Shown here piece after piece: positions 34,801 through 46,960 of a DNA stretch of 64,000 bases. The position numbers and the translations under genes are program-made. Position 1 is the stretch's first letter, and each line of letters starts with the position of its first letter. The notes under the pieces were generated by a model. The model searched no databases and was not told the DNA's origin. It was given only the letters and a program-made list of their open reading frames with translations. Source of the DNA: Cenococcum geophilum 1.58 (Eukaryota; Ascomycota; Dothideomycetes; Gloniales; Gloniaceae); contig KV748236.1 in assembly GCA_001692895.1 (NCBI GenBank), positions 496,241 through 560,240 on the forward strand. The letters are read 5' to 3'.

Positions 34801-36297
34801 ATCTTTAGATTATATTCCTGTAACTAAGGCATTCCTAATATTGCCTTATTATTCCCTAATAGTAATATATTAAAAGATATTTTAACTTATCTCCCTTTAA
34901 TAGTTATCTAAATTAGTCCTATTTTGAGATTAATAATACCTCCTCCGTAGGCTATCGGATCTCCTAAAATTGTTACTAATAGGTAAGGGTACTCCTTTTA
35001 TCTGTGTAGTAGCCCCATCCTTTTAACTACTATTAGTAAGATATGGTTTCGTATTACTCCACTATCTACTAATGCTTTAAACTAATAATCTTACCAATTA
35101 ATTTTTAAATTTAGGTGTTGTCCTTAAATTCCTTTAAGGGTTTAAGGCTCTACTACTAGCTCCCTCTAGTCCTATAGGCCTCTACTTTTCCTAACTATTG
35201 GCTGCTTAATCCTATCGCGCTTAGCTTATTTTTTAGCCAATGCCTAGTTCGTTTCTTGTCTTTAATATACTATAGATACGTATTTTCTAGGTATTCCTAC
35301 CACTATTATCTGTCTAAGTATTCTTCCGTAAGGAATCTTTCTGGTTAAAGTATTAAATCTCCTTCCTTTTAGACTTCTGCTAGATACTAGCTGTGTATAT
35401 ACTTAGCATTCCTATACTATTATTTATTTGTTATCTAGTATATCCTTATAGGGTATTTCCAATTCTTTTCCTTCAGATTCTTATGCATTTTGTATATGTT
35501 ATCTATATATGCAATCTATAATAGCATATAGTGTGCCAGGTGCTTTAGGTTAACTCTTAGCTTGTCTTTATCCTTAAGTTTAAACCTTTATTATACTAAT
35601 CTAAACGTTACGGCTTTATTTACGGGTACTAAGATACGTCTCTCGCTTCTTTAGTCCTCTAATTATTCCTCTAGATCCTTTAACGTTATAATTAAGGCTC
35701 CTTTAATATAAGTTATAGCCTTTTCTGTAATTAGGTGGTCTTAAATAACTTTTTTATCCAACTACATATAGAAATCTTCCCACTTATCATTATATCGTTG
35801 CCTATACTACTTTTAGTATAGCTGTTAGAGTATATACAGTCTATCCGTAAGGAAGTATTTTCTTATTACTACGTCGTAATAGCTCTTTATGTGTTATTCT
35901 TCGAACCTAGTTAAAATCCCTAGATCCTCTTCATTTTCTAGTTTAGTAAGCCACTTAGCTCTTAGTATGCCTATTCTTGGCCTATTAGTAATTCTTTATA
36001 TAGGTGCTCTATCCTTTATACGTCCTAATATACTAGATCTCTCGTCTAGTTTCTTTTCTTACTATATAAGGATTCTTGCTTTAAACTTATCTATAGTTTC
36101 TTATCGTTTGCGTTTTATAACTAGATCCTTAAAGTTCTCTTACTTCTTAATCGCCGTATTAACTTTTTAATCTTTAGGTTAAATACTATATTCTTCTAGT
36201 AAGTCTTCTAGGTCTATATATCTATCTTTTAATCTAACTACTATTTATACTACAGATTCTCTAATCTATAAAGAAGCTCCTTGCCTTTTGTTTATAG

Positions 36298-36544
36298 TGT
36301 GGTGGGGTAAAATGGCTTACGCCTAGTACCTTAGCATTTTCCTGTATATATTAAGCCTTCGGCTTCCCTCCTTTTAACATATCACGACCTACCGGAATAC
36401 ATTCTTTCCTTTCTTTTTACTGACTGCTTTTCTACTAATTGATTACGACTGACGACCGACCGACTAACCGACCGACCGACCGACCGACCGACCGACAGAC
36501 AGCACTATGACTTTCCTATCTTAGAGAGGTCGTACCCTCCCACA
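36298..36544. mobile_element. 247-bp solo LTR, little RIP-mutated
   Basis: An insertion absent from the same site in A-5 (about 24955) and A-4 (about 60985). It starts TGTGGTGGGGTA and ends TACCCTCCCACA, which is a near-perfect inverted end of 12 bp. It is flanked by a 4-bp direct repeat ATAG (36294-36297 and 36545-36548). It contains a TATATATTAAGCC segment, possibly a promoter, and a (CCGA)n run at about 36455-36495. It codes for nothing. It reads as a solo LTR; a very small inverted-repeat element is the alternative. It keeps TpG and CpA much better than its host element, so it is among the youngest insertions here. Confidence 0.75.
36450..36500. repeat. (CCGA)n microsatellite in the solo LTR
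   Basis: About ten units of CCGA with one interruption (CTAA), flanked by GACAGACAG. Confidence 0.9.
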
Positions 36545-38518
36545 ATAGGTGTCCTAATTTATACTCCAAATTCTTAACCCCTTGGATTCTTTAACCCTAA
36601 GCTCGCTTCCAACTTAAGCTTAGCTCCAGCCTTAGTTTAACTAGGCTTTATTAGTGTTCTTATCTTATCTTAAGAGTCCTAGGTCTTACTTATCTTATTT
36701 TAAAAGTCTTATATTTTTAGGAAACTTCATTTTAAGCTTATTTATATATTGCTAAACTAAGCCGTTGCTCTATCCTATCGGTTTTCGTCCGTTATAGGTC
36801 CTTAAGCGTGCCTTATCTTATCTTAAGAATCTTAATTATCTCTTATCTCGTCTTAAGAATCTTAAGCCTGTAGCCTTTTGCCTTTATTAAGTAGTAAGCT
36901 AGCACTAGTAGTTATCTACTTACTTAATCATCTCTAGATATTACTCCTTCCGTCTTATAAAGCAATAGATGCCGTATCTAATAGTATTATAATACCCGTT
37001 ACTAAACCTTACTTTATGGCGGTCTTAGTCTCTACTTCTATTGCGTTATTAAGGTTTAAATACCCCTAGTTAGTTCCTTTACTATCCTCGTCGCTATTAA
37101 TTAATAAGTACTCTAACTCCATTATTATTATTACTAATTATTATTTATATATTGCTATAATATCTTAATCTAGCTTATAGAGTTAATCTTGTTCTTTATC
37201 TAACTTTTTAGTTCCTTTAAGTCCTCTTAACTCTGGCTCTTATGGCCAATAGCTTATACCGTACTTAGCGTCTTTATAAATTCGGCATGCGTTATTATAA
37301 CAAAACGCAAAACTTCTAATTAAATATTCTCTTATTTCTTATAGTGCACTATTATCCCTCTATACGTATATATTATATACTATTAGTCTAGTTCCCTTTA
37401 CTATATAATAACTCTAACCACTTTTATAGTCTCTAGTAAAATAACCCTATTTTCCGCAATTTATATAAGCTCTATCTTTAAACCATTGTTTTTACTATAG
37501 AGTCCGCTTAAATATCTTCTGCTACTAAGATCCTTGGTTTAGCCTATGCTCCTTAGTTCTATAATTACTTAATCCTTAACCTCTAGGTTTCTATAGTTTT
37601 TTACTCCATCTCTTATAGGCTTCTTTAGTACTACTTAGGTCCATTAGCTCTGCGCTATACTATAGTTTCTAACTTAGCTTTAGTTATTGCGTGCTCTGCG
37701 TCTTATATAACTATAAAACTCTATCCTAACCTCTCTTAGTCTATTCCCTTTAGTAGATCCTATTATTAATCTTTATTGCTTAATCTATTAGTTCCCTTAG
37801 GGTGTCCGTATCTTCTATTAGAATAATTACGTCCTAGACTTTAGCCTTAAGTCCCTATTTATACTATGCTATAAGCGCCTTATTATTCCACTTAACTTAT
37901 ATTACCAATATTTAAAACTATATCGTGTACTTAATTACTAAGGTTCGCTATATAATATCTTAGAGTTTTCTTTCCGCCATAGTTATTACCTTTAGGTCTC
38001 TAAACATTTATATAAGTTGTTCTATAAATCCTTCCTAGCTTAAAAATATAAACCTTACTTCTTAGTTTGTAGTTATTATTCCGTTTACTTATATCTCTAT
38101 AAGGTAAAGCTTAAACTATTTAAGTGCCCTTTCTATTAAGAATAGTCCTGCATACGCTATTTAATCCATATATATTGCTAGCTTTGCTCCCTTCTATGCT
38201 ACCTTAAAGTACATTTATATAAGGAATCCTTTAAGCTTCAATCTCTCTCCTAAGAATCTTTTAATTAATGGTAACTTAATCTTTACTACGCCTATTCCGT
38301 TAATCTTATTTTTAAGTACTATATTATTTTCTATTAACTAGTTAACTATTTCTTATAATTATCCTACCGTTATAGGTTGTTGCGAGTTAGTGTCCGCTAT
38401 ACTAGTGTCACCCCCTAACCTTAAAGTAGTTGCCGCCGTTAATAGCGTTATAGTGGCTGCTTTTGGTAGCATGTTATTTGACTTTCTATATTTAATACTA
38501 TAACTATAGTAGTGATTG

Positions 38519-38945
38519 TGTAACGGAACCTTATAGTAGGAACTACAATGGGTTCTATTAATAGGCTAGGTGTATAAGAAATATAAAGATAGTAGTTAAC
38601 AACGTAATAATAACCGGTAGAGCGGTCGCCTAACAGATTAACTCTAATTATATTCTAAGAATTACTATAAGGAAGGAACTATTTAGGTAGGGACCGAGGG
38701 TCCTTAAATATATAACCGTACTTCTATAAAATCCTTCTTATACGTAATATACGTGTTGTCTATATTAGATATAGCGTCCCTTACGTTTAACACAGCTAAC
38801 GCGTTTAATCATTATATAACTCGCTTACTATTCCTCGTCACATGGTTTCACGGGTTCTATCTTAGACCGTGCTTATATTAACCAACTAGCTTCTTCTAAC
38901 TCTTCTCTAAGTAGTCGTAACATTGTACTTAAAGCGTTCGTAATA
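38519..38945 (-). repeat. 5' LTR of Gypsy A-2
   Basis: A 427-bp LTR that ends GCGTTCGTAATA, with target duplication TAAGA at 38946-38950. Confidence 0.93.
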
Positions 38946-38950
38946 TAAGA

Positions 38951-38956
38951 CCCCTG
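38951..38956 (-). repeat. outer end of the hAT terminal inverted repeat
   Basis: Read across the A-2 insertion on the minus strand, the hAT end is CAGGGGTCTTAACGATTAAA, with CAGGGG at 38956-38951. This fits the C/T-A-G-N-G terminus known for hAT elements. An 8-bp duplication would then begin at 38957 (GGTGTAAC), but its partner is outside the window. Confidence 0.6.
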
Positions 38957-39478
38957 GGTGTAACGTAAGGATAGAGCGTAGAGGTATTAGCGCGTATAGG
39001 TAAGCCAATTAACAACGCCGACGATAAGCTTTAATTTCGAAATTAGGTGTAAAAACTATATAATTTGAAAACTCTAATATATACAAGTGTTATTCCTCCT
39101 GCCCCCGTTATCATCGTCGTTGCTTTAATTAATTAATCCTTATCTATTTTCTTACTGCCACTATAGACTAATATTTGTTAACCGAATTGCCTTCTACAGT
39201 CGAAACTCTTTAGTACGATATTTGCTTACAACGATATACTCTATATTACGATCTGCACCCCTTAATTAAAACTTTTTTGGTATAATATTACGATATACTA
39301 ACTATTAACAATATCGTTAAGTTTTCTTTACTAAAATTAGTATAGCTAGTATTTTATAGAGCTGCTTTAGTGGTTCCTTACCGCTAGTTTAGTATTAATA
39401 CTCATTATATAACGATTAAATTCCTTTTAAAAAAAAGCTTTAAATTTTACTCCCTATACTTAATTCTATCTCTTTAAT
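38957..39478. other. gene-free stretch, probably 5' non-coding DNA of a DNA transposon
   Basis: No domain is recognised on either strand. ACGATATACT-like motifs recur near 39225-39240, 39250-39260 and 39285-39300 and may be subterminal motifs. Base content is AT-rich but keeps more CpA than the Gypsy elements. Confidence 0.4.
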
Positions 39479-39790
39479 ATGGCAAGAAGCCAAAATCCTA
39501 AAAGGCGTTATCATTACGGTATTTCTAACTACGAGCGCTAAAAGATCCGTAGCCATTAATATAAGCACTATTACCTTATACAAAAATACCTTGCGGTATA
39601 GGCCACTAACACTTTCTGCTATAAGTTTAATTAATCTATAATATCTAAAATACTTAGCGACAAGTTTAGCCACCTAGATTTAATTAAAATTTATTATAGG
39701 TAAGGTATACGTAAGCGCAAAAAAGACGCTAAGGAGCCTCTCTTAGAGGAAGCTCTCTTTAAGTGGCACTAACGCCTATCCCTTGCATCG
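39479..39790 (+). pseudogene. CENP-B/pogo-type helix-turn-helix fragment
   Basis: A frame starting MARSQNPKRRYHYG at 39479 runs about 100 codons with a few in-frame stops. At residues 53-67 (39635-39679) the segment SIISKILSDKFSHLD resembles the first helix-turn-helix of pogo/Tigger transposases. At residues 78-97 (39710-39769) RKRKKDAKEPLLEEALFKWH resembles the start of the CENP-B type second DNA-binding domain, in the same frame. The DDE domain is missing and the match stops near 39790. It is either a truncated pogo-like element or the DNA-binding end of a chimera with the piggyBac-like sequence that begins 100 bp downstream. Confidence 0.5.
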
Positions 39791-39899
39791 TCGTCGGGCG
39801 TGCAGATGTGGCCCATACGTGACCTTAATAATATTAAAACCTCCACCACCAAAATGTAAACAACACCATTAACACCATATATATCGACACCATAGTGAG
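39791..39899. other. short GC-richer junction between pogo-like and piggyBac-like sequence
   Basis: CCCTTGCATCGTCGTCGGGC at 39779-39798 and the following bases keep CpA, TpG and CpG. A piggyBac end commonly starts CCC next to TTAA. A TTAA occurs at about 39826-39829, but neither placement is convincing. Confidence 0.3.
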
Positions 39900-40538
39900 A
39901 AATAAGGCTTCTAATAATAAGGACTTTGTTCTACTAACTGTGTATTTAAGCTAGCTAGCTAGTTTAAAGAAAAAAGCTCCCCCTTAGCCTGGGCCTCTGC
40001 CTAATTTTATGCCTCTGTATATTAATAATAATAACAAATATAAACGCCTAAATCTTCTATATAACGTTGATCCAGGCGATGTATATGGCATATTTAAGCT
40101 ATTTTTTACTAATAAGCTGCTTAATAAGCTTGTAAACTTTACTAATTAATATATAGAGCTGCATCTAACCTTAGAGGACAAGTAGCTAAAGGGACGCCTA
40201 TGCGCATAGAAGTTGGTATATAAGCTAGAGCTTTATATATACTTTATAGTGCTAATTTATATAGGAATTTATATTAAACCAACTATTAAAGACTATTGGC
40301 AATAGGACTTTTGGTATAGAATAATGCATATATATCGCGAATACATTTCCTATACAAGATGGCAGCAGATCGACCGCTATTTCTATTATACTATACCTTA
40401 AGAAGATCGCGACGAGGCCTTCTATAGCACTTTTAAACGTATTTAGGACCTTAGTAAGTATATTTAAACTCGCTATTGTCGATATTATTACCCCGGAGTC
40501 CACCTTACTATTAATAAAATAATTAAACGGTTTACTGG
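39900..40538 (+). pseudogene. piggyBac-like transposase, N-terminal part (split by B1)
   Basis: The DDE_Tnp_1_7 (piggyBac) family catalyses TTAA-specific cut-and-paste transposition. The plus-strand frame carries GPLPNFMPLYIN near 39985-40020, DVYGIFKLFFTNKLL near 40078-40122 and the segment ending TINKIIKRFTG at 40506-40538. The last is the conserved block just before the family's central catalytic region. In-frame stops sit where Gln or Trp is expected. Continuity is broken at 40538 by Gypsy B1 and resumes at 47561. CpA is less depleted here than in the Gypsy copies, as expected for a low-copy sequence under RIP. Confidence 0.72.
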
Positions 40539-40735
40539 TGTCACGGCACTGTCCTGACGCGTACTGTCTCGTACTGTCTCGTACTATCTCGTACTGTTTC
40601 CTACTATTGGCTGGCCCACCACTAGCGCCTTGGCGGCTGCCATTACTATTTATATATAATACCCCCTTTTACCTTCTCCTCCTCTTCATACCACAATGTA
40701 GTTATTCAGCCTATTAGCATTATAGCACTGTGACA
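40539..40735 (+). repeat. 5' LTR of Gypsy B1
   Basis: A 197-bp LTR that starts TGTCACGGCACTGTCC and ends GCACTGTGACA. It contains four 10-bp units of GTACTGTCTC at 40561-40600. Confidence 0.93.
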
Positions 40736-40899
40736 GTTTGTGGTATCTCCTCTTGCGCCCCGTCGCGATCTTTATTCTCCCTAGTTCACTATCTCCGTTT
40801 TCCCAGTATAATCGCGACCTAATGTGACTAATAATACTATACCACAGTCCTAGACAATCTCAGTATAGTTTTAGATAATCTTAGTATTATAGCCAGCCT

Positions 40900-42650
40900 T
40901 ATAAATTTTAATTACCCTGCCTAGATCCCCCGAAATGGGTAACTAGAATACCCCGTTGGCGAATATACGCGAAGCGCTCGCCCGCCTCTTTAACACCTCC
41001 TATACTAATATTGCCTAGACAATTAGGAGTGGTCCGGAGTACCCTAAGGACCTTAATATAGCAGGAATATTTTAGCACCTCTCTATATATATAACCTTTT
41101 TGACTAGCGTTAAGAGCGGTCTCTAAACAGTTTATAATAAAGGCCGGACTATAAAGTCCTAACTTAAAGAAGCTTAGCATAGAATTAACTCCCTTAAAAT
41201 ACTTAAACTATGTATAAAGCAATATAAACAGTAAGCTTTAGCATATACTAAGACTATATAAAGCCTAAGCTCTTAGATCACTATACTTACCTAAACTATT
41301 ACCAATAAGAACACCGCTACTAGCTCTCTTCCCCTAGCTAAGCCCTATAGAAAAAAGCGTAAAGCAAAAAACCCTACCCTATTTAATAGCAAGGGATCGC
41401 TAACTAAAAAGTAAAAAAAATTTAAAATATAGGAAATAAAGATCTAAGGCGTTTTCTATAAAGATGTAAAGTGCTTTAAAACCCTAATAGATAAAGTCCT
41501 CTATATATTAGATATGCTAATAGATAAGGCTTATAACTATATTAAGCATAGCCTTAATATGCTACGTATATACCCAAACAACCTAAGCAAATGGGCCTTC
41601 TTTAACTGAGAGTCTATGTTTACGTATATAAAGAAGCACTATAAGACTATAGATATAACCTAAGCGGCTAAGAACAAATTAGACATCTTAAGCTAAGGCG
41701 AGCGTAATTACTAGTCCTAGAAAGTAGAGCTTAATAAGTTAATAATTAAAGTAAATAAGACTAAGGAATAAAAGGTGGATCTGCTTAGGAAGAATATTTT
41801 GTCTAAGATAAATGACTTAGCCCTTACCCTTAGCCGCAAAATTAATGATACTAACTATAAGGGCTAGAGTAAGTAAATAGACGTGTTTGCCTATAACCTA
41901 TAGAACCACGCCTACTATATTAAGCTAAATACCACTAAGCTAAGTACCGCTAGCGGCTATTAACCTATACTACCTAATAATAATACCTTAGCACTAGCAC
42001 TATAGAATGACCTAATAGACCTTAACGCCGTTAAATTTAGCGGCGGTAGTAGTAGCCTCCCTAATAACGTCTAAAGACATTGTATGGATAATAGACTCTA
42101 CCTAGCATATGGTTAACCTGGCCACTAAAAAAATACTTACAACCCTAAAATAAACCTAAATCCCCTTTTAATGCTACTACGCTAACCCCTTCCTAGCCGC
42201 GGAGGATTCTTTAGTAGAGGGATTAGTAATTAAAGTGATAACCGCGGATAGGGATATAGGTTCGGACATAGAGACCTACCCCTATAATTCCCTTCCCTAA
42301 TACAGCCCTAGCCGATGGTCCCGTATATAAACTACGGATAAATGCTTTATTCTACTACTAACTATAAGACCGGCTATATCCTTGGTGAAGTACCCCCTAG
42401 CATATACACACCGCCGGAGACTAATATATTAGGATACACTAGCTAAGACCACAGTTACTAGCTAAGCCCTATAATCCAGTTATTAAAAGACTAACCCTTA
42501 GACTAAGTCGCCTCTAAGGGTTAGAACTATATAGGGAGAAGGATAAAAGGATTAGATCTATGCTACTAAATCAGTTAGACCTTATTCTAAGCTAGCTACC
42601 ACTTAACCTTAGAATAGCAAATAATAATAGGAATGCCATCTTTATTTAGA
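40900..42650 (+). pseudogene. gag of Gypsy B1
   Basis: A Gag remnant. The capsid-like block with MLRIYPNNLSKWAFFN near 41558-41608 aligns with the gag of B2 and B3. No clear zinc knuckle is visible. Open stretches on the minus strand at 40908-41180 and 40252-40503 (the latter in the piggyBac part) are shadows. Confidence 0.72.
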
Positions 42651-42689
42651 TCTACCTTTTCTTACTACGCAACCTACTCCTATAAGTCT

Positions 42690-45600
42690 TCATTAAAATA
42701 GTAAGCCTTATTAATAGTAATAGTACAGCACTAGCGTTTATAGACGAAGACTCGTTTATAAAAAAGCATAATATTATAACAAAAAGACTCCTAGTCCTAA
42801 AACCACTCCGCCTTACTAATGGACTCCTATCTAGCTTTATTACCCACTACTTTATAGCAAGAATAATAATCGGCTACTATATAGAATCTATACTCTTTTA
42901 CGTTATAAAGTTATTACCCTTAACACTAGTAATTCTTAGAATGCCCTAGCTTAAAAAGCATAACCTAAAACCAGACTTCCCTACTCTAGAGCTTAACTTT
43001 AACTCTAATTACTATGCCTATAACTGTCTTTTATAGTATATTCCTAACTATAACCGAGTAACACTATATGGACGCATTATACGACTAACGCTTAGATACC
43101 GTTAGCTGATAGTAAAAGAGGTGCCTAATACTAGTAAGCTAATATACGCAGTAAATAAAGCAGAGATTCTGGAAGACTGGACTACCGCCCTATTTCTAAA
43201 AAAATAAACACCACTAGAACTATAAGTCCCTCGCATACACCCGCTTAACCTAGGTTAGCTAATAAAACACCTAACTTTAAGTTATTTACTATACGTATAT
43301 GTAACCGCACGTATAATAGCTAAAGGCGTTATAGCTAAGACTAAAACCAGAGCAATTAAGACCTCCTCCCCGCAACGCCTAACTTTATATCCGTCTCCCG
43401 CGCGTACCGTATAAGGCCGCCGCCTTATTTCCGCCCCCCTAGGCCAACTAAGCTATACTAGCCTAGCCGTAACACCGGAGAACTAAACACGCCCTAACCT
43501 AGACGATATTAAATGCACTTATACCGTTAATTTTACCCAGTTCTGTAAACAAAAAGGCGTAAAGGTAATAAGGATCTATATAGCGGAGCTGGTAGAACTG
43601 GTAAAATAAGAAGAATACTAATAGCTACTTAAGGAGCTACCTATAGGCCTAATAGAAGTACTGAACCTGTTAGAAAGGTCTTTCCGCCAGCTAATAGAAG
43701 GCAACGATATAATAGAGGAAGCCCGTAAAGCGCTACCCCCTTATTTCTATAACTTCCTTAAGATAAACCTAAAAACTAAGTCCGAGTTTCTACGCTAGAA
43801 GATAGTCGATATTAATGTTAAGAAATTCCTAAAAGGCAAACCAGGATTAACCTATAAGGATATTTTATAACGCTTACTAAAAGAGCTTTATAAACATATT
43901 AAACACTTTCTCCCTAAGAACGTAGATAAGCTGCCCCCTTACTGACTATAGGACCACAAAATTAAGATTATACCAGGAAAGCAGGCCCCGTCCTATAAAA
44001 ATAGACCACTTTTACCCGCTAAACTTAGCTATATAAAGAAGTGGATTAATAAGATACTAGATAAGGGTTTTATCCGCGAATTAACCTTACCAGCCGCTAT
44101 ACCACTTCTCCTTATAGTGAAACCTGGCGGCAGTATATAAATCTGCTATAACTACCAAGGCCTAAATATAGTTACTATTAAGAACTAATACCCACTACTA
44201 CTAGTCTGTAAGACACTTAACGCACTCTATAATACTAAGTACTTTACTAAGCTTAACGTAATTACTGCGTTTAACCAGATCCGGATTGCGGAAGGCTATA
44301 AATAGCTTATAGCATTTATTACCCGGTTTGGACTCTATAAGATACTAGTTACACTATTTAGTCTCTATAATGCGCCTACCACGTTTTAAAACTATATTAA
44401 CTATATTTTACACAACGCCCTTAACAACTACTACACTGCGTATTTTAATAATATCCTTATCTTCTTAAAAATACGCACTAAGTACATAAAACACGTAAAT
44501 AAAATTATTTAGAGACTTAGTAATGCTAGACTCCAGATCAACATTAATAAGTCTAAGTTTTATACTACCAAAATAAAATACCTTAGCTTAATTATCTTAA
44601 CTAACGGCATAACTATGGACCCTAAGAAGGTGCAGGCCTTATAGAAATGGAAGGACCCGACGTTAGTTAAGGAACTACAGTAATTTCTTAGCTTCGCGAA
44701 CTTCTACCAACGATTTATTTAAGGCTATTCTAAGGTAGTTAAGCCTATAACTAGGCTATTAAAAAAGAGCATTAGCTGGCTATAGGGCCCTAATTAAGCA
44801 CAGGCATTCCAGACCCTAAAAACAGCGTTTACTACAGCACCGGTCCTAGCGTATTACGACTATATAAAGAAGACTGTAGTAGAGACAGACGCCTCAAACT
44901 AGGCTTTAGGTAGAGTACTCTATTAAGCCAACAAAAGTAACAAGCTTAAGCTAGTCGCATTCTTCTCTGCTAAACACTTAGCCCCTAAATATAACTATAA
45001 AATATATAATAAGGAGCTCCTAGCAATTATTAAGGCACTAAAAGAATAGCGTCCCAAACTATAAGGAACTAAGCAGCTGTTTGAAATTATTACGGACTAT
45101 AAGAACCTCTAGACCTTTATAATAACGAAACAACTAAACCAGCATTAAGTCCGCTGGGCTGAGTTCCTTTTCTAATTTAACTTTATTATTACCTATAGGC
45201 CTAGCACTAAAGCCATAATCCTGGACGCTCTTAGCCGCCTCCCAGGCGTTGCACCTGCTAATGTTAATAACGAACGTCTATAACACCGAGACCGCGTTAT
45301 CTTACTACCAAAAAAAGTTGACCCTACCATCCTAGAAGAACTACTAAGCGAATTCTAAGACTAGAGTATTAAAGACTTTATTGTAGTAATAGACCTAAAG
45401 CCTAGGAAAAAACCCCTTAAGGAGCTTATTAAGAATGCCTATAAAGAGAATAAACTTACTAGGAATATATTAGCTGCGCTACGCGAATAGGAAGACCATA
45501 AAGCACGCCGTTGGCCCAAGCAGATTAGGAAGCTGCTCCGCTATAATAAATCTAAATGTTTAATTGTTAATGGCCTAATCTACTATAGGAATTAAGTATT

Positions 45601-46960
45601 TGTCCCTAATTTACCTAAACTCTAACTAGAGGTTATACACCGTACGTATAGTTTGGGCCCTATGGGTTACCTAGACCGCGTTAAGACACTAGACCTCCTT
45701 AATCGAACGTATTAGTAGCTAGGTATTTTATAGTTTATAGCTACCTTTATAAAAGACTACGCTCTCTACTTCCGCATAAAGACCCTACGCTTAGCACCGC
45801 CTGGTTTTCTAAAACTATTAGAACTACCAGTCCGCCCGTGGACTAATATCTTCATTAACTATGTTATTGACTTACCTAAATGCCTTTGTAACGGCAAAAT
45901 ATATAGACATATCTTTGTCGTTATTAACCGCCTAATAAAGATAAGATACTTTATTTTTGTTACTAGCCTAGATACTAAGGAGCTCGTTAAAGCATTTATC
46001 TATACTGTTTATAAGTTACACAGCGCTCTAAATACTATTATTTCCAATAGAGGCTCTTTATTCGTTTCCGACTTCTAGCGTTGCCTAAACTAGTGCCTAA
46101 AGGTAACCCTAAGCCCTAGCTCCATATAGCACCCTAAAACGGATAGTTAAACCAAGATTATTAATGCAGTAATAAATAAGTACCTACGCGCCTTTGTAAG
46201 CTTTACCTAAGATAACTAGGTAGATTGGCTCCCCCTTACTAAGTTTGCTATAAATAACTAGGTTAATAAGACTACGGGAATTTTACCGTTCTTTGCCAAC
46301 TATGGCTATAACCCACGTCTAGGCGTTAAACTAGTAGGCCCCTAGCCATTAGCCCTATCTATATATGTAAAGAAGGAGTACCTATAAGCTAATACTATCG
46401 CTAACCGCTTTAAGCGCATCTTAACCTAGCTTAAAGCCCTAGCTTATATCTCCTAGTAATAATATAAAGATAATGCTAATATAAAATAAGATGAAGGTAT
46501 AATATTTAAAAAGGATAATATGGTTATAGTTAGCCTTGAAAATATAAAGACTAACCGGCCTAAGAGGAAGTAGGATAATAACTAGGATAGACCCTAGCCC
46601 GTCCTAGCTGCCTATAGAGAAGTAGTTATAGTTAACCTCCTAGACTATATCCGTGTTAATAAGTCTTTTTATACTTTAAAAGTCCGCCTTTAGTTTCTTA
46701 AAGAGATCTTTAGTTAAGTATATATTAATAAAGAGGAACGTTATAATATTATAGGCAGGATAGCTAAAAGGGATAATAATAGCAATATTACGGACAAATA
46801 GGAATTTAAAAAGATCCTTAATATATATAATAAATAAATAGACGAGCATAGCTTAATATACTATATTAAATGGAAATATTATAATAAAAAAACCTGGGAA
46901 CCCGAGAAATCCCTAAAAGGGTGCGAGCGCGCACTACTAAAGTTCTATAAACAACACCCT
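42690..46960 (+). pseudogene. pol of Gypsy B1
   Basis: The protease block lies at about 42690-43070 (ALAFIDEDS, then RMPXLKKHNLKPDFP). RT covers about 43995-44530, with ICYNYQGLN near 44142-44168 and PLLLV upstream. RNase H covers about 44820-45250 and ends DALSRLPG. The integrase zinc-binding and catalytic core lie at about 45600-46350. The chromodomain at about 46740-46950 includes YYIKWKYY. This is the most complete family-B pol in the window. It is a fossil with tens of breaks. Confidence 0.87.

Larger units (their letters stand above)
31811..38518 (-). pseudogene. gag-pol of A-2
   Basis: The full gag-pol domain series of a chromodomain Gypsy. The RT blocks LCIDYRQLN (near 34411-34385) and the YxDD equivalent (near 34120-34100) mark the catalytic domain. 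The antisense stretch 33850-34089 that looks open is a shadow of RT. A stretch at 35889-36170 on the plus strand that looks open is likewise antisense to the gag-pol linker. The solo LTR lies within the linker. It is a fossil with tens of breaks. Confidence 0.83.
30665..38945 (-). mobile_element. Ty3/Gypsy A-2, nested at the hAT end, fossil
   Basis: A complete-length family-A element on the minus strand with 427-bp LTRs at 30665-31091 and 38519-38945. Target duplication TAAGA lies at 30660-30664 and 38946-38950. It is about 8.0 kb without the solo LTR at 36298-36544. From right to left it holds gag (knuckle near 37475-37425), protease (about 35110-34730), RT (about 34520-33960), RNase H (about 33800-33300), integrase (about 33200-32225), GPY/F, chromodomain (about 31990-31815) and the 3' region with the antisense frame. 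It is broken many times. Confidence 0.94.
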
